Source: Priapulus caudatus
Taxonomy: Eukaryota > Priapulida > Priapulimorpha > Priapulimorphida > Priapulidae
Length of the DNA stretch: 39,068 nucleotides
NCBI RefSeq assembly: GCF_000485595.1
Contig: NW_014577364.1
Coordinates: 244,065-283,132, forward strand
Reading direction: 5' to 3'
Within the stretch, counting starts at the first letter, position 1. Every line of letters starts with the position of its first letter. Made by a program: the position numbers and the translations under genes. The notes under the pieces were generated by a model. That model was not told where the DNA came from, ran no database searches, and was given only the letters and a program-made list of their open reading frames with translations. Shown in pieces: positions 1 through 11,008 of this stretch.

Positions 1-2164
1 AGCTTCTTATGTTCAGCTTTTGACGGGCATTTTGCGTAGTATGCTTGTATTTTGTCCAACAGCATCTTTCTGCTCTGTATGTATACATGTCAGAAGTATA
101 ATGGTATTGTGTGCTTACCTGATTCGTGTCTTGACAAGATAGTTTGTTTACTACGTACGGATCTGAGCGAGCTTCCATTCTGTTAATCGAAGCACTTAAA
201 ACGTCACGCGGCCTCCTCGTCGGGCGTCATCTTTCTAACGGATCCCATACGAACATATTTCCGCTTGAGAAAGGTTCTGATACAGCTCCGCTGTGCTCTT
301 CCACTGTTCTCGGCGTGTATTGTGATACACACTTTGGGTGATCTAACAGGCTTTACTAAGAATCCCACCACGTCCGACCACAGAGTACACCGCCAGTGAG
401 ACGTGTCTAGATGGAGCGCTGTCGCTCCGCGGCACTAGAATGTCTTTATTGATCTTCCAAGTGCCTGTGCATTTACGCTCCGACCAGCGATCGCTTTCAT
501 TTTTGTCCGTATTTGCTAGTGAACAGCAGACCTATATGTCATGGCGGATTCGCATTGTTTCACTTAGATTATATGAAGAGAATAAAATATTGGCTAATGT
601 GGTAAATGATGCTGGGTCACTCGATGATTTATTAATGATAGTAATTAAAAGTTGCTAATGAATTTTATTTCATAACATTACCTCTTAAACACTGTCGTGA
701 AGTCACAGATGAGATAAAATTGAAATTAAAATAATTAACAATTAAAAAAAATTTTTAAAATTAATTTAGAGGCGGTTCGGACATTCGCAGACAACCATCG
801 GGAAGCAATTGTAAGCGTTGCCGAGAGAAATGGTCCTAGTCAGCGGTCAGCGGACGACCGGACGACGTGTTAAAATTGAGCTCTGTTTCATGGACCCTTG
901 TGCTTTGCTTAACACTACAAAATGTTGTAGTTCTATTTAGAGACTCCCACCTTTTCCTCCAATATAGTACGACTAGGCTCGTTGCCAGCTACCTTATCAC
1001 CAAATAAGGGACAGTTTTACACCTTTTATTCGTATACTTTCTTACCTGTCCGCATAGGTTATACTACCATTTATTTCGCCCCCTATATCTTCTCACTTTT
1101 TCGTAAGCTGGTGAGTGCTAATTTACAGTTACACATCCAGCTCATATCCGGATTATAGTGCTCGATCCGACAGTCTCTTAGTGCAGTGCCTCAGTCTCCA
1201 TGACTATTTGTACCAAGAAAAGGAGTGAATAGCGCCCCACATCAGCAACTATATACTTGTTATACAACGTAATCAACACATGCACTCTTAATAATTGAAA
1301 TTGGATCTTCTAGATGGGGATGACTGGTAGAAGCACACCTGACCAAAACTGACATTGCCAAAGCACTGCATTTGGCACGTGCAATTCTGTTACGCACCAT
1401 AGTGCATCTCTACAGTGCATTTCGCTAGGTATTCTAGTCCTATGTAAGATGCATGCCAAGTCGGAGCACCCACGCGACCTCGGCTTGCATTGACAGTCGT
1501 GTAGCAAAATCCACCCTAACAGTACTGCATTTGCAGCAACGGCTGTTACTGTGGGCTGGGGCCAAAAATTTCCTCTTTTTTAATGTTTAACTGATCCTAT
1601 TAGAACTCATTCATGGTCTGTAAACAGGCTAAAATAGAAATGTGTATTGTCAGTACACCACACATTATGTTACTAGAGAGCGAAATGCGAAGTAGTGGTA
1701 CGAGTTGGGGCTACAATGCACTGCCTGTCACGGCCACACTAGAAATTACTACATTAAAACTGGAATTGACGGTCTTGCGATGCCCGCGATGACACACTTA
1801 TTAAAATATCACATCGGGTGTGAGTGATTTTTTTCTTCCTTTTTAATGTTTGCCACTACGACTCATAGATCGCCGCAATTATCTGCGATGGGGAAGCGAG
1901 CTAGAAATAAATTTACTACGTGCATAAATACACGTCAAATCTTTCCTGTGCTTTCTTGTAAACTAAATGGAGCGAGTCAACCAAAGAGCGATGGAACAGG
2001 CGGGTGTGAGTCATTGATTCAGATATTACAAATTCTTCAATAAAAGACAATTTCGAATCTTCTATGAAATAAAATTTAATTTATAAATCTAATACAATAC
2101 TAACTAGCTAGTCTAGCATTAAGCAATCATCTTTGATGATCGGAAGATAAGGTGGTATTCAGAA

Positions 2165-2350
2165 CGATTGCCCTGCTACAATATATATTCTTTCTTTCCT
2201 CAATACCACACACTTCGACGCTACCACTCTTTTCGCGCCTGTTATCATGGGGACACAGGCAAACGCTTCCCCGCCGTCGTTCCTACTGACATGCCTCATT
2301 CACTGATTCTTCGCGTCTGCGGCCATGCATCAACAAAAGATCAAGGATAG
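2165..2350 (+). pseudogene. broken copy of PARP1 exon 2
   Basis: Matches 8006-8150 in pieces: TTCTTTCCTCA before the exon, CTACCACT, TACTGACAT, and CATCAACAAAAGATCAAGGAT at the end. Inserted bases destroy the WYHFGC reading frame and the acceptor AG is altered. It cannot encode a zinc finger as written. Confidence 0.7.
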
Positions 2351-2451
2351 ACTTCTCACCGGTACACCGATATCATCTGTTTGCCTCTACACCCTTCCCC
2401 TACTTTATTGCCTCCATGGGCCACCTGCTTGTTTCCTGATGTCGCCTTACT

Positions 2452-3435
2452 CAGTGCTGCCACTTCTTATACCCTTTTTTTCGAACGACAAACCTAATCC
2501 ACCCTTCTCACCCTCCTATCACCTCCTCTCTCCCCCACTATCTTTTATTCATTCGCATTAAATACTTTTATAAATACTTTTTTTGCCAAAGTTTTATGGT
2601 CAACTCTTCGCGACTTACATTGAGGTACACCGGGTATATTGATGGAGATTATAAGCGATTGTGTTGTTGGCTAGTAAGCTAGCTTGTATAGTTGTGGTTA
2701 CACGCTGGAGATGATCGTGTGCTTCTGTTATTAGTGGGGAGGTGTTTTTCGCTACTCAGCTCTACTGCTGTCAGCTCGACCATAATGACAGTCTTCTGGC
2801 AGTATGACGACTTTGAGCGAAGGTCGGGGGCACGCCTGTCGCTCAATATTCTCAGCCGGCATCACCAGACAATTTGCTTCATAACACACCCCCTCGCTGA
2901 ATACGCGCAAACTTTTCGTATCAACTGAAAAAGGATTCAAGAGTCTTCATACAATGTGTGCCAGATGGTTAGAAATTGCACCCAAATTGCACAGTTTTGT
3001 CCAAAATTTTTTCTGGACCCCCTTAGGCTGGCTGCCAGGCCACCATGCACTGCTCCACTGTGCGTAGGACTCCTCGCAACGCACAAACACATTCACACAC
3101 AGAGTATTTACCGGCCTTACAAGACCGTGTTCTGGCCAAGCGGAACACTGCATTGAATATTTCCAACACGTGGAAGATGTTTCATGAGGACAACTTTCCA
3201 TCATCTGATCATTTGCATACATCATTCCCTGAGGCTTGTTTTTACTGCTGTCATCATAGCTACAGATACGTACATTCGGTAATAAGCGGCGTGTAAGGTA
3301 GGATCATAGTGTCAAGTACAAAATCATGGTAGGTTGATACGAATCTTTATACTTTTTTTTAGGCAATTTCGATACTTGTTTTCTGGACAGATTTTGTATT
3401 AACTTTTCTTGTATGGTCCTGAAGTGGCAGCACTG
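2452..3435. mobile_element. hAT-like non-autonomous element (copy within the scrambled duplicate)
   Basis: Starts CAGTGCTGCCAC and ends GTGGCAGCACTG, as the intact relative at 8229-9063. It sits at the corresponding place in the duplicated block and was evidently duplicated with it. The interior carries the same TTTATACTTTTT runs, broken by indels. Confidence 0.65.
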
Positions 3436-3494
3436 GCTTATGGTCGCCGATGCTGGTAGCGCCTGCTTCAGTTTGTGCCTTATGTATTAACTAG

Positions 3495-3650
3495 GTGGCG
3501 GCTGGCAAGGAATATGTCACGGAGCAAGGTCCGCAGCACACACTCTAAGGATGATTTTTCGCGTATCTGGAGAGTATGACGCGCCCATCGAGCCCGGTGG
3601 CCTAAATGTAGAGGCCCTGTGACGTTAAGATATGTGAGAAGGTGCTACGT
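3495..3650 (+). pseudogene. broken copy of PARP1 exon 3
   Basis: Begins AACTAGGTGGCGG like the true exon 3 acceptor (9103-9116) and keeps AAGGATGATTTTTC, ATCGAGCC and AAATGTAGAGG. Insertions between these blocks shift the frame repeatedly, so the Cys pair cannot be read in frame. Confidence 0.7.
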
Positions 3651-4006
3651 GCTATCACTGATTCCTCTCCAGTTTTTCTTTATCGATCTGCTGGCGTCTG
3701 CGTTCTTGTCTTATTCCTTGTTAGAACTTGTATGGCATTACCATGGCTTCGTTACCTATATTTCAATTCTGACTCAATTAGGGTTTTCGTAATTGGCAAG
3801 CTAGTTGATCGCTCCAACATACTTGAAGCTAACTGATTCGATTATCTAATCATTGTTAAATACCTGTCTTATTCCAAGAATTCATTGATTATTTTTTTTA
3901 CAAATGGCCAATGTACTAAAAGTTGACATCACAGTTATTGTACTATTAGGGGGGATTTATTATTACTTGATGGCTCTCCAGCATGCTTACAGCAGGCAAT
4001 GCTATA

Positions 4007-4235
4007 GGCGCTTTCACACTTCAGGTCAGACCGAAAGAACATAGCGATCGGCAAACTTCGGTTTAAAGAGCTGATGCATCACGGGATGCCTAAGAAATAG
4101 CACGTGGATGTGGCGCGTATCCTTCACCGACCAATCGGAGGGCTCGCAGCGCTCTGCTAAAGCTGACCGAAGTTTGCAGATCGCTATGCACATTGGGAAA
4201 GCCAGCATCACAGGTCACCAGAAATGGCGCTCGAA
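4007..4235. mobile_element. short MITE-like inverted-repeat element
   Basis: Near-perfect arms at about 4040-4062 (ATAGCGATCGGCAAACTTCGG) and 4167-4190 face each other, with weaker extension outward to GGCGCTTTCACAC on the left. The left end lies where the similarity of 1-4006 to 6205-9536 stops, at the same target (CAATG..TATA) as the MITE at 9537. The right end is uncertain. Confidence 0.4.
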
Positions 4236-4484
4236 ATATCGCCGCTCGTCGCTTCGAAATTTTGTAACAGGTCATATTAGTTTAATACAGAGTATTGTGA
4301 TACATAATAAGTCCCAGGATAGCGGAGAAAGGTTCGTGTTTAGAATAAACCCAGTTTGGAAGTTCTAGTCTCGAAAAACGCACCATAAAACCGCCCTGAG
4401 TGAATCACTCGGGGGCTCCTCCAAAGAAAAGAATAGGCTCGCGTTGTAACCCCACTCTTGTGTTGGGTTACATTATTGTATCTA

Positions 4485-5203
4485 GCACGCCCCGTGCACA
4501 AACAACATGAATAAGAGAGCAGGTAGGAAAGCGTGATTACAAAATTCGCTCGACTCTCGCTTCATTTCACACGATCACAGAACAAACACATAACCAACAG
4601 CCTCCATCTTAGTATCTATGTGTAGCTAAATGTTCACCTGTTTGAATTATAACTCTGTCTTTTCTTCTTATACCTACTGCCGCCAGAGATATTTCGTGAA
4701 TCCTGCAGGAAATGTTCTCTTCGTGAAAATGTAAACGGGACGTATCATCCGAAAATCCCTAACGGCGCTTCTCGATCTTTCGTCCAATCACTGTAGTCGT
4801 GTGTGTGACGTCATGCCCGCGCGCATTATGCTTGGCTTGGCGGGCCTCGAAACGGAGCTCGGAGGCAGGGAGCAGCTCATCCCGGCATGCAATGCGCCCC
4901 ATTACTCGTGTATAAACAGACCTCTCGTCCCGTTTACATTTTCACGGAGAGAGCATTTCCTGCAGGATTTCACGAGATATCTCTGGCGGGAGTATATTTA
5001 TACAAAGGACAGAGTTATAGTTTTGGAACAGTGAACAGTTAGCTACACATAGATAGCGAAGTATTGGAGGCTGTTTGTTTGTTGTATTTGTGGGGCTGTG
5101 AAGGTGTGAATATGAGGCGAGCGTCGAGCAAATTTTGGATCGACGTACGCTTTCCTACTGCTCTCTTATTTGATTCACGGTTGTTTGTGCCAGGGGTGCG
5201 TGC
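4485..5203. mobile_element. foldback element of about 720 bp
   Basis: Arms of about 250 bp are inverted copies: 4485-4740 and 4928-5203. The left arm includes GGAAAGCGTGATTAC, ATGTGTAGCTAAATGTTCAC and GAATCCTGCAGGAAATG; the right arm has their complements. The outer ends are GCACGCCCCGTGCACAAAC and its imperfect complement. The 190-bp centre is GC-richer and holds TGACGTCA. No transposase frame is present, so it is non-autonomous. Confidence 0.75.
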
Positions 5204-5349
5204 GGTGTAACTTGGTGTGTTTGCAGATGGGCGTTTGAGCTCAGCCTTTACATAGGGGATTATCTTTGCAATAATAGGCGAAATAGAGTAGTGAAAGAAA
5301 ACTTAAGAATTTGGTAGTAAATACAGTTTCGTGTTTATTTACTTCTTTT

Positions 5350-6500
5350 TGTAGGCGTCATCTGACATGTCAGATGCGCTGTAGAATCGGGCATGAGGTG
5401 CGTGGGCGTGAATCGTCTGTCGTGCGTGGCAACCAGTCTGGGGATAAAATGCTTTAACCGGCTTGACGTACGGTCAGAGATATTCGGGACGTCGGTGGGG
5501 ATCGTCAAAACGAGTTGGGATGTGAAAGCTGGGGGTCAAGGTCAAGCGGTGTAGAATGAAGGGGGGAAGCATTCCTTCTTAACTTAAAGGTAAGCGAGGA
5601 AATGGCAGGAATTGCGGCACAAATTGAAAACAGCTCGACTAGGCTTCCGTGATAGTCGGTGTACAGCATAATGGTAGGAAAAGGCATCACTGTGCGCGAA
5701 ATTGGAGTCACAGGTGCAAAGTCAATGGCGCTAAGGCTAGATTTTTGAACATTTTCTTGAGGACATGGTCTGATGGAGGCGAGTGGAAAACTTTTTTGTT
5801 TCAGCGGTGACTAGCATTTTTTTAATGGCATTTAATTGAAAAGACATGAAATGTATATTTTGCTGACATGCGGAGAGTGAAAATGTCGGATTAATCTTTT
5901 GACGCCTCAGAGGCTGGGTTAAAATGGATTTCTCTTTTTTACTGATTAGAAAATTTGACTAGGCCGGGTTTGCTAGTAGAATCTATGAAATGCGTGGATG
6001 TATGAGGCTAAATGTACAGTGAAATTTAAAAGCTAATTATTTGGTTTGAAGAAGGTTTGTGCTCCTTTAAATTCGTATAATTTCTATGGCATTCTGTAAT
6101 TCGAAGTGTGTTACATGACATATGCAGCTGCAGTGGCCAAGTCGCAGTGTGTGGTGGTACTAGTGTAGTTTTTGGCCTGCGTTAATCTAGTAAAGGTGGC
6201 AGCTTCTATTTCAGGCTTTCGGCTTGCGTAGGTAAATGGATGGTGGCTTACCTATTCTGTCTTGCAAAATAGTTCGTTTAGTACTAGTAGGACTGGAGCT
6301 TTCGGCATTTTTAATGCTGAAGACCACTTAAAGCTACGCCATCTGGCGTGGCAAGCTTTGCATAAGATCCAACGAACATATTCCTATTGAGAAACGGTTC
6401 CTGATACGCATCCCTGTCTTCCACTGTTCGGCGTGTATGTGAAAATTTGGGACTAACAGGGGTTTACTCTTTCGAATGCCACCACTCCACGCACAGAGTC
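5350..6500 (+). repeat. dispersed repeat, copy A (start near ATCTGACATGTCAGAT)
   Basis: Matches 21990-23250 in order: TCTGACA..TCAGATG, ATATTCGGGACGT, GGGATCGTCAAAACGAGTTG, GGCACAAAT..CTCGACT, GGTTTGCTAGTAGAATCT and AACGAACAT. The same repeat therefore sits upstream of PARP1 exon 2 and in intron 20. The segment after about 6205 is also shared with 1-500. No coding frame is visible; the right boundary is unresolved. Confidence 0.65.
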
Positions 6501-8034
6501 AGACGGAGTAGCGTTAGATGAGGCTGTCGGCTCCGCGGCACTTTTGTTTTAATTGATATTTCCAAGTGCCTGTGGCATACGCCGACGCACACGCCATGTT
6601 CATTTTTGTACGTATTGCAGTAACAGAGAATATGGCATTTGCGCATTGTTTAGCTGATTGATATGAAGAGAATGGAAAGTATTTGGTAAGTGTGGTAATG
6701 ATGCTGGGATCATGAGATGTATTAATAATAGTATTAAAAGTGGCATGAAATTTATATTATAAGCATTTACATTAACAATGTGTCAAGTCAGCAGATGAGT
6801 AAATTGAAAATTTAAAAAGTTAAAAATTAAAAAAATTTTAAAATTAATTGTAGAGATTGGACATCGGACAACGCACGGAAGCAATTTGTAGTTGCCGAGA
6901 GAAATCCAGTGTCACGACGGACCGGACGGACTGTTTAAAATTGAGCACTGTTTCTGGACCCTTGTGCTTTGCTAAAACACAAATGTTGTAGTCATTTGAG
7001 ACTCCCACTTTCTCAATCCTAGCTAAGACTGGTTCCCAGTATCACCAAATAAGACAGTTTTACACCATTTTATTTCGTATATATATTACTAGGTTTACAC
7101 CATTTTATTTCGTATATATATTACTTTTCGTGGTGAGTGCTAATTACAGTTACACATCCAGTCACCATCCGGATATAGGCGATCGAGTCAGTGCAGTGCA
7201 GCATGCATTTGTAAAGAAAAGGTTGAATAACCAATCAAACTATATACTTGTTATACAACGTAATAAACACATGCACTCTTAATAATTGAAATTGAGATCA
7301 TTCTAGATGGGGATGACTGGTAGAAAGCACACCATGACCAAAACTTGAATTGCAAAGCACTGCATTTGGCACGTGCAATTACTGTTTACGAAAGTGATTA
7401 TACAGGCATTGTAGGTATCTATCCTATGTAAGTGCATGCCAAGTCGGGCACCCAGCCACTCAGCTTGCATGACAGCGTAGCAAACCTACAGTACCATGCA
7501 GCAGCTGTACTGTGGGTGGGGCAAAAATTCCATGTACTGATCCTATTAGAACTCATTCATGGTTGTAACCAGGCTAAAAATAGAAATGGTTGTCCATACA
7601 CCACAATACTCTGAGAGTAATGACGAGTTGGGCTACATGCACTGCTGCACGCCACACCTAGAAATTTTATACATTAAAAACTGGAATTGACGGTTGCATG
7701 AACACTATAAAAATCACATCGTGTGAGTTGATTTTTTTTCTTTTACATGTTTGCCACTACGACAGTCGCCGCATTTTGATGGGAAGGTATGAAATAAATT
7801 TTACTACGTACATAAATACGTCAAATCTTTCCTGTGCTTTCTTGTAAAACTATAATGAGCGTCACCAAAGCGTAACGCACATGATCAGATATTACAATTT
7901 CAATAAAGACAATTTAATCTTCATGAATAAAAATTATTTATAAAATCTAATACAATACTACTAGCTGTCAATTAACAAAAATGTTGTATAGTATTAAAAC
8001 ATGCCCTGCTAAATATATATTCTTCTTTCCTCAG
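6500..8034. other. AT-rich non-coding DNA upstream of PARP1 exon 2
   Basis: Mirrored in the scrambled duplicate (about 430-2165). I searched it for the missing PARP1 exon 1 (first Cys pair of finger 1) and saw none. No frame is conserved between the two copies. Confidence 0.5.
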
Positions 8035-8158
8035 ATACCAAACTGGTACCACTTTGGCTGTTTCTGGGAAAGAGCAAAAGTTGGTGTTCATACTGACATT
8101 GCTCATTATGATTCCTTGCGTTGGGATGATCAACAAAAGATCAAGGATAAGATTTCAG
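8035..8158 (+). CDS. PARP1: PARP1 exon 2: second half of zinc finger 1
   Basis: The exon follows a TTTCCTCAG acceptor and ends before GTAACG, phase 1. It reads [11 protein letters not shown] and later [11 protein letters not shown], the conserved second half of PARP1 finger 1. The His and the second-pair Cys zinc ligands are in WYHFGC. The first two Cys ligands must lie in the upstream exon, which I did not find. A scrambled copy of this exon lies at about 2165-2350. Confidence 0.93.
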
Positions 8159-10969
8159 GTAACGTATTGTTTTGTTAAACCTTCCCTATTTAATTGCTCA
8201 TGGGCAACTGCTTGTTCTGTGTGCTTATCAGTGCTGCCACTTTATACTTTTTTTTAAGAAAATATACTTTTTATACTTTTTCCATACTTTTTTCATGCAT
8301 AAATACTTTTAAATACTTTTTTTTGCCAAAGATGGTCAAAACTCTTCGGACTTACATTGAGGTACACGGTATTTGATGAGATTAAAGATGTGTTTTGCTA
8401 GTAGCTAGCTTGTTAGTGTTACAGGAGTGATGTGTGCTCTGTTTAGTGGAGTGTTTTTGCTCTCAGCTCTCTGCTGTCAGTGACCAAATGACAGCTCTGC
8501 ATTGACACGAGCGAGGGGGGCCGCCTCGCTCAAATTCTCAGCCGCCACACAGAAATTTGTTCAAAACACCGCCTCGCTGACGAAACTTTTGATAACTTGA
8601 AAAAGAGATTCAAGAGTCTCATACAATGTGTCCAGAATAGCTTAGAATGCACCAAATTGCACAATTTTTCCAAAATTTTTTCCTGGACCCCCCTAGCTGG
8701 TGGCCAGGCACATGCACTGCTCACTGTGCTAGGACCTCGCAACGCACAAACACATCACACACAAATTTACCGCCTTACAGACCGTTCTGGCCAAGGGAAA
8801 CACTGCATTGAAATATTCCAAACTGAGAGTTCAAGAGACAACTCCACATGACATTGCACACATCATTCCTGAAGCTTGTTTACATGCTGCACATAAGCTA
8901 TAATATATTCGGTAATAAGGTATAAGGTAGATCATAGTATAAGGTACAAATCATGGTAGGTTGATACAAATTTATACTTTTTTTACACTTTTTTTAGGCA
9001 ATTTCGATACTTTTTTCTGGACAGATTTTATACTTTTTTGTAATATCCTGAGTGGCAGCACTGGCTTATGGTCGTGTAGCGGACTGCTTCAGTTTGCATT
9101 GTATTACTAGGTGGCGGTGAAGGAAATGAGGAGCAGGCAGCAGCAACACCAAAGGATGATTTTTCCGTGGAGTATGCCGCATCGAGCCGGGCTAAATGTA
9201 GAGGCTGTGACGATAAGATTGAGAAGGCACGTGTATCACTGTTCTCTATTTTCTTTATCTTCTCTGGTCTCGTTTTGTATTATCCTGTTAGACTTGCTAA
9301 TAGCATACTGGCTTTATTACCTATATCTCATTCTGACTATCATGGTATTCGTAATGGCAAATGATCTCCAACCATACTTGAAGTAACTGATTCGATTTCT
9401 AACCATGTTAATACCTGTCTTTTCAAGAATTCATTGATTCAAATGCCAATGTACTAAAAGTTGACACACAGTTATGTAATGAGGGGGGGATTTATAATAC
9501 TGTGGCTCCAGCATGTTACAGCAGGCAATGTCTATAGCCGCGTTCACACGTAGCAAGAAATTCGGTATTTAACGTTGACACGAGGCAAAATGCACGGTCC
9601 AAGAAATACGGAATTTAAATAGATTCGGTTGAATTACGCGGCTTCCCAGATGCCGAATTATTTGCCGTGCTTGAGAAATTCCGAATCTCTTGGACCGCGT
9701 ATTTCTCTCGTGTGAACGCTAAATACCGTATTTCTGAAGCCGCGTATTTTATAGACTGGTCCGCGCTCGACAGTACCAGTGTAACGCGAGTGGAACTGTT
9801 GAGCGCGGATCAGTCTACGTATTTTATCAGCAGTTGGTGCGCATTGCATTGTTTATTTCCCATTGTTCGCTTGGACGCATTTTTTTTTTTTCAATGTACT
9901 AAAGCAGCTCGCAGCTTGCAAATACGGCATTTTCGCTCTCTCGCATTCTCGCAAATCGCTCGGTCCCGTATTTGTCTCAGATTCGGTATCTCGCAAATAC
10001 CGAATATCATAAATAGGGAGTCTCGTGTGAAAAGCAGCTTATATGTAATTTGATCTGCAATGAAATGTCTAGTCGAGATATATTTGTGCCACAATACTAT
10101 AGCCCCCCCCCCATGTGTTAAGTGTAACACCAGTATCACTTATGTCACACGTGATACAGTTATAAAACCATTGCAATATGCAATGTATAATCCATTTTGG
10201 CCAAAATGTACAACTATAAGTATAACCATTCATGGATCTGAATACAGTAATCGTGCAGACGTGTGGTGTGCTTGACTTTTGGAAAACGTTGCTTTATTTT
10301 AAAATTATACCACCTAATAATTACTAAATTAGACAGTGATTATGGCGTTGACAAATTGGTATTCTTCTTTTATCACATGAAAACATGCATGGTGCCTCTG
10401 GCTATAATTTTGACTAATTGGCAATGGTAGTGAGATGACGGTTAAGTTAACTTTGGCATATCGTGGTAAAGCTGTATAGAGAATCCTATCATGGACATTA
10501 TATTGAGATTAATTGTTGCACCACTAATGGAAAGGGTAGGAAAATCACTGTGGTTGTTATGGTTTGAAGGAAAGGTTGGCAGTCATGCACCTCTGTGATT
10601 TTGGTGTGTTTATTGATTCCGTAATAATTTTCTAGTGTCATGCTATTGCTTACATTTTCAGGGTGTGGTAAGAATCTCAAGAAAGGAGATAGGGTTCCGT
10701 GGACAGCCTCAGGATAAGTGGTATCATGTCACCTGTTTTGCGGATGAAGCTGGAAACTTAGGTTTCACTTATTTAGCTGATGAGTAAGTACTCTATATTG
10801 GAGCTTATCGATGTTATGATAGGATGAGGTGTTCTCTAGTGATGGAGTAATTAATATACAAAGTCAACTATCTTGTGCAACCATTAAAATTCTTTACTAT
10901 GAATATCTGCTCTATTCTGGTAAAGCGGGAGGTACCATGTGTTTTTATGTTGTTGCATGCATGTGTTTG

Positions 10970-11008
<39 letters not shown>

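Larger units (their letters stand above)
1..4006 (+). repeat. scrambled second copy of 6205-9536, including PARP1 exons 2 and 3
   Basis: The stretch aligns collinearly with about 6205-9536. Long identical runs (such as CTAGATGGGGATGACTGG at 1311 and 7305) alternate with dense short indels. It holds a broken copy of PARP1 exon 2 (about 2165-2350, keeping CAACAAAAGATCAAGGAT) and of exon 3 (about 3495-3645, keeping AAATGTAGAGGC). Both have lost the reading frame. Most differences are extra bases in this copy. It is either a decayed tandem duplication or an uncorrected long-read sequence built into the assembly. Confidence 0.8.

Noticed and set aside
7432-7470. HAKSG-like reading as the missing PARP1 exon 1
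   Set aside because: No Cys pair follows and the frame does not continue in either duplicate.
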